From Gallionellaceae bacterium (GTDB taxonomy: Bacteria; Pseudomonadota; Gammaproteobacteria; Burkholderiales; Thiobacillaceae), in assembly GCA_028714875.1 (NCBI GenBank), contig JAQTLN010000008.1, positions 1-64,000 of the forward strand: a DNA stretch of 64,000 bases, written 5' to 3'. Positions within the stretch are counted from its first letter, which is position 1. Each line of letters starts with the position of its first letter. The translations under genes and the position numbers were made by a program. The notes under the pieces are model-generated. The model had not been told where the DNA came from, searched no databases, and saw only the letters and a list, made by a program, of their open reading frames with translations. Shown one piece after another: positions 54,901-64,000 of this stretch.

Positions 54901-55777
54901 CCCTAAAAAATATATTTACAACATACCAGACGACCTGAATCACGCAGCCTCCAAAGTTTTTCTGATGGTTGACGGCGGTAAGGATGTACTGGAGATTGGT
55001 TGTGCCAGCGGCATTCAGACCCGCCATTTGAAAGAGCACCTTGGATGCCACGTAACGGGAGTCGAAATCAACCCGCTGGCCGCCGAGGAGGCCCGCCCCT
55101 ATTGCGAAAGCATCATTATCGGCAATATTGAAGAGCTCGACCTTGCTGCAGGCCTCGGAGATAAGCGTTTCGACTTGATCACCTTTGTTGATGTGCTGGA
55201 ACATCTGAAAGACCCGGCTTCCGCTCTGAGAAAAGTCCGGACCTTTCTCAAGGATGGGGGAAGCATTATCGCGTCTATCCCGAATATTGCCCATGCCTCC
55301 ATTTGCCTGGAACTTGCGCATGGCCGCTTTGACTATCAGAAGTATGGGCTACTAGATAACACCCACATCCATTTCTTTACCAAAAAGAATGTGGTAAGAG
55401 TATTTTGGGAGGCGGGCTTCAGCATAGACATCTGGGACCGAGTCGTAAAATCACCAGAGGAAACGGAGTTTTATAGCCGGTGCGACTCGCAAGAGGAGCA
55501 GTCCTATCTTGAATGGATATACAAACAGAATCCCGAAGCCAACACCTATCAATTCATTGTAAAAGCCTCTCCCGCCTCTGATGAGGAGAGGGAGTCGCTG
55601 TCTCGTTTGTTTGAAACACATGATACACAGAAGAAACTGGAGGCAACGATTGGGGAGCTGACTTTGCAGAACCGCGAACTGACGTCACAGGTCGGGAAAT
55701 ACAAATCGCAGCTTACCTGGTTTGAAAGAAATCGCTTCGGCCCTTTGTCTCGTTTCATGAGCCGGTTGCGAAAATAG
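54893..55777 (+). CDS. SAM-dependent methyltransferase with C-terminal coiled coil
   Basis: A 294-residue class I methyltransferase (VLEIGCASGIQTRHLKEH, FVDVLEHLKDPASAL) followed by a coiled coil from about 220 to 270 (KKLEATIGELTLQNRELTSQ). A methyltransferase joined to a coiled-coil measuring rod is the architecture of chain-length-controlling terminators such as WbdD. A role in capping the exported glycan is therefore plausible, though unproven here. Confidence 0.8.
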   Translation: MTDPKKYIYNIPDDLNHAASKVFLMVDGGKDVLEIGCASGIQTRHLKEHLGCHVTGVEINPLAAEEARPYCESIIIGNIEELDLAAGLGDKRFDLITFVDVLEHLKDPASALRKVRTFLKDGGSIIASIPNIAHASICLELAHGRFDYQKYGLLDNTHIHFFTKKNVVRVFWEAGFSIDIWDRVVKSPEETEFYSRCDSQEEQSYLEWIYKQNPEANTYQFIVKASPASDEERESLSRLFETHDTQKKLEATIGELTLQNRELTSQVGKYKSQLTWFERNRFGPLSRFMSRLRK

Positions 55778-55908
55778 AATTTGATTGATTTTACTGAGTC
55801 TCGGAGCCTGACGTAAGCAATGCCCGATTTGTAGTGAGAGCACTTGCCCCCGGCGCTGGCAAAATGGCCGGGCTATCCGAAGTAAGCATAAGTTGGCAAC
55901 TTCATAGA

Positions 55909-57159
55909 ATGAGCACACCCGACGTTCGCGCGATAGCGTTTTACCTCCCTCAGTACCACCCTGTACCAGAAAATGACCAATGGTGGGGAAAAGGCTTTAC
56001 TGAGTGGCGTAATGTTGCCAAGGCGCGGCCTCTGTTTTCCGGCCATTATCAACCGCACATGCCGGCGGACCTGGGGTTCTATGACCTGCGCTTGGCCGAT
56101 GTGCGTGAAGAGCAAGCAGCACTTGCGCGCCACTATGGTATTCATGGTTTTTGCTATTATCACTATTGGTTCAATGGCCGGCGCATTCTTGAACGTCCTT
56201 TCAATGAGGTATTAGCGTCAGGCAAGCCGGATTTTCCTTTTTGCCTTTGCTGGGCAAATGAGAACTGGACCAGGATCTGGGATGGCGGAGCGAAGAATGT
56301 TCTGCTTGAACAAAAATACAGTGAAGCGGATGACTTGTCGCATATCGAGAGCCTGATTCCAGCCTTCTTCGATGATCGCTATATACGTGTAGATGGAAAA
56401 CCTCTTTTTCTTGTTTACCGAACAGGGCTGCTGCCGTCGCCCCTTAGAACGACGCAGGTATGGCGTGAAGCGGCACGTAAAGCCGGCATCGGGGAGCTAT
56501 TTCTCGTTCGTGTGGAGAGTCACGGTGACAGCACCAACCCAAGTGAAATCGGATTTGATGCCTCGGTCGATTTCGCGCCTTTCAACGGCCTGCCATCACC
56601 ACTTCTGCGTGGGCCTATAAGTGCCCTCTCGGCTAGACTGGGGTTCCTGCCAACTGCCTTCATTGATCACCAAATTGTAGATTATCAGTCGGTGGCCAGC
56701 ATACTGATGAGCAGGCCCATTCCTGACTTCAAGCGTTTTTATTGTGTGACGCCAGGCTGGGATAATACTTCCAGACGAAAGCAGGGTGGTGTTGTTTTGC
56801 TGGATTCGACGCCTAAACGCTATGAGCGCTGGCTGCACGACGCCGTTAGAAAGACGCGACAGCAATTCAAGTCTGAAGAAAATATAGTGTTTATCAATGC
56901 TTGGAACGAATGGGCAGAGGGTAACCACATGGAACCTGACATGAAATGGGGAAGAGCATTTCTTGAAGCAACCTTGCGGGTTATTAGTACATCAACGTCG
57001 AATGAGAGTTTAACGAGAATGGATGCTCAGACTCCTGTTGAGCAGACTGGGATCCGGCAGGCCTACTGGAAAATACTAGGACGACTTCGCGCTAGCCGGG
57101 CAAGGCGGTTTCTCAAATACTTTCGGGTTCCTTGTAGAACAAGAATTGGCAATGAATAA
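55909..57159 (+). CDS. WbsX-type glycosyltransferase / GH99-like protein (first of three)
   Basis: A 416-residue protein of the WbsX/GH99-like family of O-antigen clusters. Landmarks are AFYLPQYHPVPENDQWWGKG then FTEW, HGFCYYHYWFNGRRILERPF, FPFCLCWANENWTRIWDGG and FINAWNEWAEGNHMEPDMKW. Whether these proteins synthesise or cleave glycosidic bonds is unsettled. The two homologues at 57152 and 60796 share all motifs. A stretch of about 60 residues at the C-terminus (after residue 360) is not family-like. Confidence 0.8.
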   Translation: MSTPDVRAIAFYLPQYHPVPENDQWWGKGFTEWRNVAKARPLFSGHYQPHMPADLGFYDLRLADVREEQAALARHYGIHGFCYYHYWFNGRRILERPFNEVLASGKPDFPFCLCWANENWTRIWDGGAKNVLLEQKYSEADDLSHIESLIPAFFDDRYIRVDGKPLFLVYRTGLLPSPLRTTQVWREAARKAGIGELFLVRVESHGDSTNPSEIGFDASVDFAPFNGLPSPLLRGPISALSARLGFLPTAFIDHQIVDYQSVASILMSRPIPDFKRFYCVTPGWDNTSRRKQGGVVLLDSTPKRYERWLHDAVRKTRQQFKSEENIVFINAWNEWAEGNHMEPDMKWGRAFLEATLRVISTSTSNESLTRMDAQTPVEQTGIRQAYWKILGRLRASRARRFLKYFRVPCRTRIGNE

Positions 57160-58300
57160 TAATTACGAACTTCCGCACCTTTACGGAACTATTCACCCGA
57201 TTGGAACATCAGAGCCAAGGCTGGCACGGCCTAGGATCATCGCTTTGTATCTCCCTCAGTATCATCCTGTTCCAGAAAATGATGAATGGTGGGGAACAGG
57301 CTTTACCGAGTGGACAAATACGGCAAAAGCCAGGCCGATGTACAAAGGGCATTACCAGCCGCATATCCCTGCCGACCTTGGATTTTATGATCTTCGTGTT
57401 GCAGAATCACGCAACGCACAAGCTGAGATGGCCCACAAGCACGGCATAGAGGCGTTCTGCTACTACCATTATTGGTTTGCCGGAAAGCGCCTACTTGAAC
57501 TGCCTTTCAATAAGGTGCTCGAATCAGGCCAGCCCGATTTTCCATTCTGCTTGTGTTGGGCCAACCAGAGCTGGACGGGGATTTGGCATGGAGCGCCAAA
57601 CAGAATGCTGGTGGAGCAGACCTACCCAGGAATGGACGATCATAAGCGCCATTTCGATTACTTGTTACCCGCATTCAAAGACAAGCGCTATCTCTGTATC
57701 GACGGCAAGCCTATCTTTGTTGTTTACAATCCGACGCAACTCCCGGATGCGTTACAAGTTACCGACTACTGGCGCGATCTGGCTGCACAAGCAGGATTAC
57801 CCGGTCTTTTTCTTATTGCAGAGCACGCATCACCTGAATGGGATCCCAAGAAATCTGGCTTTGACGCAGCCGTCAACGTTCGCTTGCCACCGCGACGTCG
57901 AGACATGGCGGAAAAAGTGTCATGGAAAAATCCACTACGAAAGCTGATGAATTGGTACTCCGACTGGCGCCACCTTCCGACAATTCACCAATACAAGGAC
58001 GTGACTGACAGTCTGGTATCTGAGCCTGTAGCTGGAATCGAGAGCTACCCTTGCGTCATTCCGAATTGGGACAATACACCGCGCAGCGGAGAGAATGGTA
58101 TGGTGCTGCACGGATCAACGCCAGAATTGTTCAGGCATCACTTACGCAAGGCGCTACACAGGGTGGCGGAGCTACCCGCCGAACGTCGACTGGTATTTGT
58201 GAAATCATGGAACGAATGGGCGGAAGGGAATCATCTTGAACCTGACTTGCGTTTCGGACATGGTTACCTTGACGTTATCAAAGAGGAGACCTTATCTTGA
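57152..58300 (+). CDS. WbsX-type glycosyltransferase / GH99-like protein (second of three)
   Basis: A 382-residue paralogue of its neighbour, with ALYLPQYHPVPENDEWWGTG, FCYYHYWFAGKRLLELPF, FPFCLCWANQSWTGIWHG and FVKSWNEWAEGNHLEPDLRF. It begins eight bases before the previous stop. Divergence from the first copy is enough to suggest different linkage specificities. ATG 57152 is used; an in-frame TTG at 57146 is an alternative. Confidence 0.8.
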   Translation: MNNNYELPHLYGTIHPIGTSEPRLARPRIIALYLPQYHPVPENDEWWGTGFTEWTNTAKARPMYKGHYQPHIPADLGFYDLRVAESRNAQAEMAHKHGIEAFCYYHYWFAGKRLLELPFNKVLESGQPDFPFCLCWANQSWTGIWHGAPNRMLVEQTYPGMDDHKRHFDYLLPAFKDKRYLCIDGKPIFVVYNPTQLPDALQVTDYWRDLAAQAGLPGLFLIAEHASPEWDPKKSGFDAAVNVRLPPRRRDMAEKVSWKNPLRKLMNWYSDWRHLPTIHQYKDVTDSLVSEPVAGIESYPCVIPNWDNTPRSGENGMVLHGSTPELFRHHLRKALHRVAELPAERRLVFVKSWNEWAEGNHLEPDLRFGHGYLDVIKEETLS

Positions 58301-58415
58301 TAACAGTGCCGCTTTGTTTTTTTTCCATTTATTTTTATCGGACAGATGTCCTTGATGAATTTGTATTAAATTCTTATGGCTTTTCCCACATGACGCCACC
58401 ACGGCATGAACACAG

Positions 58416-59609
58416 ATGATAATTCTTGCTCTTGCTGATACCTATCCGATGTTTGATCGAAATGGCGCCGAACTACGTTTTTTTTCCATTCTAAAAGCTC
58501 TTTCCGGATTTACTGAAATCAGCTTTTGTGCACTACGACCGGCATTGAAGGAAAAAGAAATAGGCAAAGAGAACGCAAGGCGTTATCGCTTGCAGCTGGA
58601 AGGAGCTGGTGTTCATATTCTAGATGACTCCGCCCTATCAGCACTCAAGAAAGGTGGCTTTGATGCCGTGTACTTTCCTTATTACACGACTGCGGAGCAT
58701 TGGATCGACACAGTTCGCTTTTATCAACCCAAAGCACGATTGATTGTTGACAATGGGGACATCCATTTTCGACGGATGCGTTCAAAAGCCCTGCTTACAG
58801 GCGACCCGGCGGATATGGCAATTGCGGAGAGAGACAAGCATGTAGAATTGTCTGTTTATGCCAAGGCGGATGTGGTCATCGTTGTCAGCCCAGAGGATGA
58901 GGCCACGCTGCGTGAGGAGTTACCCGACCAAGCCACCTTTCTTATTCCCAATATTCATACTCTGCCGGCCAGTCATGTGTCGTGCTCGCGTGACAAGAAT
59001 TCACTTATTTTCGTCGGCGCTTATACGCATCCCCCAAACGTCGATGCCGTTTTGTTTTTCGTCAACGAAGTCTTACCCCTTGTTGTCGAGGCAAAGCCGG
59101 ATGTCAGACTTTGCTTGATAGGCTTTGCACCTCCCGCCGAGGTTGTTGCACTCGCATCAGATAGCGTGGAGGTTTTGGGTTATGTTGCTGAAATGGCCCC
59201 TTATCTGGACAGCAGTTACATTTCCATCGCGCCGATAAGATTTGGCGCTGGAGTCAAGGGCAAGATAGGCGACGCCATGGCGCATCATTTGCCCGTTGTT
59301 ACGACATCCATAGGTATTGAGGGGTTTGGCCTGACTCCAGGGGAAAATATTCTGGTTGGCGATACGCCACAAGCATTTGCTGACGCCGTAATCCAACTTC
59401 TCGATGATGCTGTTCTTCATGACAAGCTAGCACAAGCCGGGTTCGAGTTTATCCGCAACCATTTTTCAGAAGAAGTCATCGGGCGACGTATTGCTGATTT
59501 TATTGGAATGCTCGGCACTTATTCTGTTCGTTCGCTGCCGCTTCGCACTCGCACGCAGATGCTCATTACCGACTTTCTGGATCGAACTTTGCTTTGGAGA
59601 TTCAGATGA
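58416..59609 (+). CDS. GT4 glycosyltransferase
   Basis: A 397-residue GT-B transferase. The N-terminal domain starts LALADTYPMFDRNGAELRF. The donor domain has FVGAYTHPPNVDAVLFFVNE and the nucleotide-sugar motif APIRFGAGVKGKIGDAMAHH then LPVVTTSIGIEGF. It transfers a sugar from a nucleotide donor to the growing glycan; specificity is unknown. It is preceded by a 115-base AT-rich gap with no clear element. Confidence 0.85.
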   Translation: MIILALADTYPMFDRNGAELRFFSILKALSGFTEISFCALRPALKEKEIGKENARRYRLQLEGAGVHILDDSALSALKKGGFDAVYFPYYTTAEHWIDTVRFYQPKARLIVDNGDIHFRRMRSKALLTGDPADMAIAERDKHVELSVYAKADVVIVVSPEDEATLREELPDQATFLIPNIHTLPASHVSCSRDKNSLIFVGAYTHPPNVDAVLFFVNEVLPLVVEAKPDVRLCLIGFAPPAEVVALASDSVEVLGYVAEMAPYLDSSYISIAPIRFGAGVKGKIGDAMAHHLPVVTTSIGIEGFGLTPGENILVGDTPQAFADAVIQLLDDAVLHDKLAQAGFEFIRNHFSEEVIGRRIADFIGMLGTYSVRSLPLRTRTQMLITDFLDRTLLWRFR

Positions 59610-59738
59610 AAGCGACCATTTGCACCATTTATCTGAAGTATATTCTTGGCGTAACAGTCGGATCGTCTCGCCCGACCCGTTTGGCGGATTTTGTCGCTCA
59701 GCGAACATGTTGGATCAAATGAACGCTTCGTGTCAATT

Positions 59739-60791
59739 ATGACAATTTATTATCTTTGCCCAGAACATAAAACCCCGGTAGGTGGCGTCCGCGTCATCTA
59801 CCGTCATGTAGATATTCTCAACAAGCATGGATTTTCCGCCTATGTAGTACACAATACACGAGGATTTCGCGTCGACTGGTTCGAAAACGACACACGTATA
59901 GTTTATTGGCGCAATAATTTTCTGGATCGCATGCTAGCCAAGGTTAAACGCCGTCTAGCTTTGAATTCTGTTGTTGATTTGCCCGTTTCCGGTGGAGACG
60001 CCACTCGAATAGGCGCCAAGGATATTCTGGTTATTCCCGAGATGTATGGCCCCGATCTAGCTGGGGCTTATGGACGTGGCATCAAGAAGGTTGTTTTGAA
60101 CCAGAATTGTTACCTTACCTTCCACGGTTATTCATGGCAACGCGACCGCTTGATTACACCATATACACACCAGGATGTTATTGCCACGCTGATCAACTCA
60201 TATGATGGCGAGGATTATCTTCGCTATGCATTTCCGAAACTACCGTTACATCGTTTTCGCCTGTCGATAGATCCACATCGTTTTTCATTCCAGGCCGAGA
60301 AGAAAAAACAGATATGCTTTTCTCGCATCAAGAATCAGGCTGATGCCATGCAAGTTGTGAATATCCTGAAATTTCGCGGCGCGCTTAAGGATTTCGAGAT
60401 CATTCCATTCATCAACCTGCCGCAAGCCGAAGTCGCCCGAATTTATAAGGATTCCCTGTTGTTCCTGAGTTTTGGGTATCCGGAAGGCTTCGGCCTACCA
60501 CCTGCCGAAGCGATGGCATGTGGATGTGTCGCTATCGGTTTTCATGGCGGTGGTGGACGTGAATTCCTGCGGCCGGAATTTTCCTACCCGATCGAGCAGG
60601 GTGACATAGTCGGTTTCGCCAGAACAGTTGAGGAAGTCATCAAGGCTTATGAACTCAACCCTGCCGCCATACTGGACAAGGGACGTAGGGCGGCTGATTT
60701 CATTCGTGACCACTACTCGCCTGAGAAAGAGGAGGCGGAGGTCATCAGCGCCTGGCAGGCTATCATTCTCGATTTCGAACAGAGCCGATAG
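59739..60791 (+). CDS. GT4-like glycosyltransferase
   Basis: A 350-residue GT-B protein. The first domain has YLCPEHKTPVGGVRVIYRHV, and the donor domain has the EX7E-type motif SFGYPEGFGLPPAEAMACGC followed by VAIGFHGGGGREF. It starts after a 128-base gap that contains a poorly supported 38-residue ORF (59606-59722). No strong ribosome binding site; ATG 59739 is supported by the start of the domain. Confidence 0.82.
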   Translation: MTIYYLCPEHKTPVGGVRVIYRHVDILNKHGFSAYVVHNTRGFRVDWFENDTRIVYWRNNFLDRMLAKVKRRLALNSVVDLPVSGGDATRIGAKDILVIPEMYGPDLAGAYGRGIKKVVLNQNCYLTFHGYSWQRDRLITPYTHQDVIATLINSYDGEDYLRYAFPKLPLHRFRLSIDPHRFSFQAEKKKQICFSRIKNQADAMQVVNILKFRGALKDFEIIPFINLPQAEVARIYKDSLLFLSFGYPEGFGLPPAEAMACGCVAIGFHGGGGREFLRPEFSYPIEQGDIVGFARTVEEVIKAYELNPAAILDKGRRAADFIRDHYSPEKEEAEVISAWQAIILDFEQSR

Positions 60792-60795
60792 CCAA

Positions 60796-61872
60796 ATGGA
60801 TACTCGTGCCCGTCTTATCGCTTTCCACCTGCCACAATTCCACCCCACCCCAGAGAACGATATTTGGTGGGGCAAGGGCTTTACCGAGTGGACCAACGTC
60901 GCCAAGGCCAAGCCTTTGTTTTCTGGCCACCAGCAGCCCCGTGTACCGGCCGACCTCGGTTTTTACGACTTGCGTTTACCCGAGGCACGCCATGCCCAGG
61001 CGGAACTTGCAAAGGAATACGGCCTGGAAGGGTTTTGTTATTACCACTACTGGTTTGGTGATGGCCGCCGCATTCTTGAGCGTCCTGTTGACGAGATTCT
61101 GGCAAGTGGAGAACCTGATTTCCCCTTTTGCCTCTGCTGGGCCAACCATAGCTGGAACACGGTCTGGCAAGGCACCAATGAAATGCTTATGGAGCAGACC
61201 TATCCCGGTTGGGACGATCATGCGGCGCATTTCGACTGGCTGCTTACGGCCTTCAAGGATCCCCGCTATTTGACGGTCGACGGCAAGCCCATTTTTGTCA
61301 TCTATTCACCCAACGACATTCCTGAAGTGGGAAAAGTCATTGAGTTCTGGCGCTCGCGTGCCGTCCAGGCCGGTTTACCCGGGCTTTACCTGATCGGGGT
61401 GTCCCATTTCAGCCCGAACTGGGACCCCCGTAGCTGTGGTCTGGACGCCAGCACAATGCAGGCGCTACCCAACCGTGATGGCCATGTTCCCAGCCGTTAT
61501 CGCTTCTCCCGGCTTGTCAAATCCCTCCTGGGACAAAAATGCGAGTTGACTATCTGGGACTATGAGGAAGTGCTACCCATCCTGTTACGCCACAACAAGG
61601 TCGACTGGGATGATTATCCGCTCGTGCTGCCTAATTGGGACAATACGCCGCGCTCGGGTGAGCGCGGCCTGGCATTTGTCAATTCCACACCAGAACTGTT
61701 TCAGAGGCACCTGCGCGAAGCGGTTTCGCGAGTTGCGGATCGCGCGCCAGACCAACGTATCGTCTTCCTCAAGGCCTGGAACGAGTGGGCCGAGGGGAAT
61801 TACGTTGAGCCCGACCAGCAATGGGGGCGTGCTTATCTCGAAGCTATTCAACAAGAAATCAAGGGAACCTGA
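60796..61872 (+). CDS. WbsX-type glycosyltransferase / GH99-like protein (third of three)
   Basis: A 358-residue protein with AFHLPQFHPTPENDIWWGKG, FCYYHYWFGDGRRILERPV, FPFCLCWANHSWNTVWQG and FLKAWNEWAEGNYVEPDQQW. It is the third WbsX paralogue in 6 kb, separated from the other two by two GT4 genes. It lies five bases after the GT4 stop and four bases before the amidotransferase gene, so translation is probably coupled. Confidence 0.82.
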   Translation: MDTRARLIAFHLPQFHPTPENDIWWGKGFTEWTNVAKAKPLFSGHQQPRVPADLGFYDLRLPEARHAQAELAKEYGLEGFCYYHYWFGDGRRILERPVDEILASGEPDFPFCLCWANHSWNTVWQGTNEMLMEQTYPGWDDHAAHFDWLLTAFKDPRYLTVDGKPIFVIYSPNDIPEVGKVIEFWRSRAVQAGLPGLYLIGVSHFSPNWDPRSCGLDASTMQALPNRDGHVPSRYRFSRLVKSLLGQKCELTIWDYEEVLPILLRHNKVDWDDYPLVLPNWDNTPRSGERGLAFVNSTPELFQRHLREAVSRVADRAPDQRIVFLKAWNEWAEGNYVEPDQQWGRAYLEAIQQEIKGT

Positions 61873-61875
61873 GGC

Positions 61876-63729
61876 ATGTGTGGGATTAATGGCATCTACG
61901 CCTATTCTCCTGATGCCCCAGGTGTCGAACGCACAGAATTGTTGCGCACCCGTGATGCGATGCAGGTACGGGGTCCGGACGGCGCCGGTAGCTGGTACTC
62001 GGCGGATGGACGGATTGGCCTGGGTCACCGGAGGCTGGCGATCATCGATTTGTCCGAACTCGGTGCGCAGCCAATGTCCACCAGTGATGGCCGTTATACC
62101 GTCAGCTTCAATGGCGAGATCTACAACTACGCCGAGCTGCGCGAGCAACTCGCCCTGACCGGCACCTCATTTCGCAGCCATAGCGACACCGAAGTGCTGC
62201 TGCATCTCTACCGCCGTGACGGCGCTGACATGGTTCGACACCTGCGCGGGATGTATGCCTTCGCCATCTGGGATGCGCAAGAGTGTCGCTTGTTCCTGGC
62301 GCGCGACCGGCATGGCATCAAACCGCTCTATTACGCCGATGATGGAAAAACCTTCCGTTTCGCATCCCAGGTGCAGGCGCTGCTCGCCGGGGGCGCGTTG
62401 CAACGCAGGGTTTCACCGGGCGGCCTGACGGGCTTTCTGATCTGGGGCAGCGTGCCCGAGCCACTGACGTTTTATCAGGGGATACGGGAACTGCCGGCGG
62501 GGCACACGCTGCATGTCACCCTTCACGGGGCACAGGCTCCGCTTGCCTATTGGCGCCTGGGCGACGCGCTCGTGCAATCGATTGAGGCGGCACGAGCGAT
62601 CCCCATCGGCCAGGAGATCGACATCCTGCGGCAAGCGCTGGCGGATTCGGTGCGCGCCCATTTGGTGGCGGACGTGCCGGTCGGGGCTTTTCTCTCGGCC
62701 GGGCTCGACTCCACCACTCTGGTCGGTCTGGCGCATGAAGCCGGCCGCAACATTCAGACCTTTACCGTCACGGCAGATGAATTCCTCGGCAAACCCGGCG
62801 ATGAGGCCCCGGCGGCGGCCGAAGCGGCGCGTCACTTCGGGGTGCCGCACACGGTCGCCAGCATTGCGCTGGATCACGCTCACGAAACCATACCCGCCTT
62901 TCTTGCCGCCATGGATCAACCCACGGTGGACGGTATCAATACCTGGATGGTCACTGAAGCGACCCGGCGCGCCGGCCTCAAGGTGGTCATCTCCGGCCTC
63001 GGAGGGGATGAGTTATTGGGCGGCTATGAGTCATTTGACCGTATTCCCGCGATTCAGATGAAGGCTTTTGGCTGGATTTCCCAGCGCTGGGTTGGCGGGG
63101 CCTATGGCCACGCTTATGCGTTGCTGGCCAACTGGCTGAAGCAGATGCCGCCTCGCGGTAGCGAAAAATGGTCGGCGACGGGTAACCCGCAAGCCGCCTA
63201 TCTTTGGCAACGCGGTCTGCTCATGCCCTGGGAACTGGCGAAACTGCTGCCGCGTGATGTGTATCTCGCGGGACTGGAGGAACTGCACCTGGCTTCCACC
63301 TGGGAAGCGATGCCGCAAGAACTTCCCCCCTTCGCTCAGGTCAGCCTATTGGAGTCGACGCGCTATATGCGCAATCAGTTGTTGCGTGACTCGGATTGGG
63401 TGGGCATGGCGCACTCACTTGAATTGCGCACGCCGCTGGTCGACCAGCGTCTAACGGAACAACTGGCCGGCCTGGCCGCGCTCGGCCGCTTCGGAAAAGG
63501 CAAGACAGCCCTGGCGCGTATCCTTGCCAATGGCTTGCCTGATGCCGTCCTGAACCGCCCAAAATCCGGGTTCACCCTGCCGATCTGGGCCTGGTTGCAC
63601 AGCGTGGACGAACTCTCCGGATGGAAACGCAATACCTGGCTGCGCAGCCGCCATGCCAGGAACCCGTATACCCGCTGGGGCTATGCCGTGATTGCGCGCA
63701 TGCCCGAGATGCAAGGCCTATTGCTCTAG
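61876..63729 (+). CDS. asnB: Asparagine-synthetase-like glutamine amidotransferase
   Basis: A 617-residue glutamine-dependent asparagine synthase family protein. The N-terminal nucleophile cysteine C2 is in MCGINGIYAY, followed by RGPDGAGSW, GHRRLAIIDLS and FNGEIYNY. The synthetase domain has the PP-loop FLSAGLDSTTLVG and ISGLGGDELLGGY. In polysaccharide clusters such enzymes often amidate uronic acids or other carboxylates, rather than making free asparagine. The neighbourhood favours a glycan role (inference). Confidence 0.88.
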   Translation: MCGINGIYAYSPDAPGVERTELLRTRDAMQVRGPDGAGSWYSADGRIGLGHRRLAIIDLSELGAQPMSTSDGRYTVSFNGEIYNYAELREQLALTGTSFRSHSDTEVLLHLYRRDGADMVRHLRGMYAFAIWDAQECRLFLARDRHGIKPLYYADDGKTFRFASQVQALLAGGALQRRVSPGGLTGFLIWGSVPEPLTFYQGIRELPAGHTLHVTLHGAQAPLAYWRLGDALVQSIEAARAIPIGQEIDILRQALADSVRAHLVADVPVGAFLSAGLDSTTLVGLAHEAGRNIQTFTVTADEFLGKPGDEAPAAAEAARHFGVPHTVASIALDHAHETIPAFLAAMDQPTVDGINTWMVTEATRRAGLKVVISGLGGDELLGGYESFDRIPAIQMKAFGWISQRWVGGAYGHAYALLANWLKQMPPRGSEKWSATGNPQAAYLWQRGLLMPWELAKLLPRDVYLAGLEELHLASTWEAMPQELPPFAQVSLLESTRYMRNQLLRDSDWVGMAHSLELRTPLVDQRLTEQLAGLAALGRFGKGKTALARILANGLPDAVLNRPKSGFTLPIWAWLHSVDELSGWKRNTWLRSRHARNPYTRWGYAVIARMPEMQGLLL

Positions 63730-63738
63730 GGGATGTCT

Positions 63739-64000
63739 ATGGCCGTACCGTCTGTTATCCCTGATCGCATCAGTGTGGTCATGCCCTGCTACAACGCCGC
63801 AACCTATCTTGCGGAGGCGGTGGGCTCGGCACTGCGGCAAAGCTATGGCGATGTTGAAGTTGTACTGGTGGACGATGGCTCGACCGATGGCTCCGCGGAG
63901 ATCGCGGCCAGGCTGGAAGCGGAACATCCCGAACAGATACGGCTTGCCCATACTCACCGCATGGGCCCCTATCCCGCGCGTAATCAGGCACTCCGCATGA
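63739..64000 (+). CDS. GT2 glycosyltransferase, N-terminal part (cut by window end)
   Basis: An AGGGGA site precedes ATG 63739. The 87 visible residues begin a GT-A fold: ISVVMPCYNAATYLAEAVGS, VVLVDDGSTDGSAEIAAR and MGPYPARNQAL. The rest lies beyond the window. Confidence 0.9.
   Translation, partial: MAVPSVIPDRISVVMPCYNAATYLAEAVGSALRQSYGDVEVVLVDDGSTDGSAEIAARLEAEHPEQIRLAHTHRMGPYPARNQALRM

Noticed and set aside
59606-59722. 38-residue ORF overlapping the GT4 stop by an ATGA
   Set aside because: No recognisable motif and no ribosome binding site; it could be a gene remnant but cannot be supported.

Overview
The window looks like a chromosome segment of a betaproteobacterium, probably Rhodocyclales or Nitrosomonadales. 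This rests on high GC, the hemCDXY operon, a torF-glnK-amt cassette, a MutT/ThiE-like fusion, ubiK, ffs-dnaX-ybaB-recR order, class I fumarase, and abundant short palindromic repeats between and inside genes. The genus assignment is inference.

Layout. 1-180: the end of an IS630-like transposase and a palindromic repeat. 185-3964: a thioredoxin-fold protein and a tetrapyrrole operon (hemC, hemD, hemX, short hemY). 4087-12188: a class I fumarase divergent from a tight CoA-ester operon (CitE-like lyase, AMP-forming acyl-CoA ligase, malyl/methylmalyl-CoA lyase-like protein, mesaconyl-CoA hydratase-like protein, then a third CitE-like lyase). 12256-15983: phoU with its own Pho box, a Nudix/ThiE-like fusion, an M48 lipoprotein peptidase and ubiK. 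16155-18840: a sigma-54 promoter driving torF-glnK-amt. 18911-22298: a Nudix hydrolase, TrpB2, and DAHP synthase behind a Tyr/Phe leader peptide and attenuator. 22377-26812: the SRP RNA, dnaX, ybaB, recR and purB.

26980-32432: a reverse-strand set of a dedicated acyl carrier protein, a lipoyl E2 with an altered catalytic motif and a fused E1 alpha-beta dehydrogenase, with no E3. It is divergent from a GNAT protein and a polysaccharide deacetylase. I think this is the strongest candidate for a little-described system: a ketoacid- or ketose-derived acyl unit delivered to an ACP for surface glycan modification.

32692-50307: a surface-polysaccharide cluster. It starts with a polyprenyl-phospho-arabinose module (HAD-UbiA fusion, DprE1-like, DprE2-like) interleaved with GT-C type membrane glycosyltransferases. 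It continues with GT2, ATP-grasp, HAD, WecD-like and WecE-like sugar genes, GtrA flippases and a UPF0104 membrane protein. A 114-bp MITE with target-site duplications lies at 47442-47555. Reverse-strand dgt and aroB (50337-52632) separate this from a second surface cluster (52820-64000). That one has Wzm/Wzt ABC export, a methyltransferase, three WbsX-type proteins, two GT4 glycosyltransferases, an asparagine-synthetase-like amidotransferase and a GT2 cut by the window end.

A recurrent theme is small palindromic repeats of at least four types. Three of them sit in frame inside coding regions (acyl-CoA ligase, lyase N-terminus, DnaX linker) and two supply or overlap stop codons.
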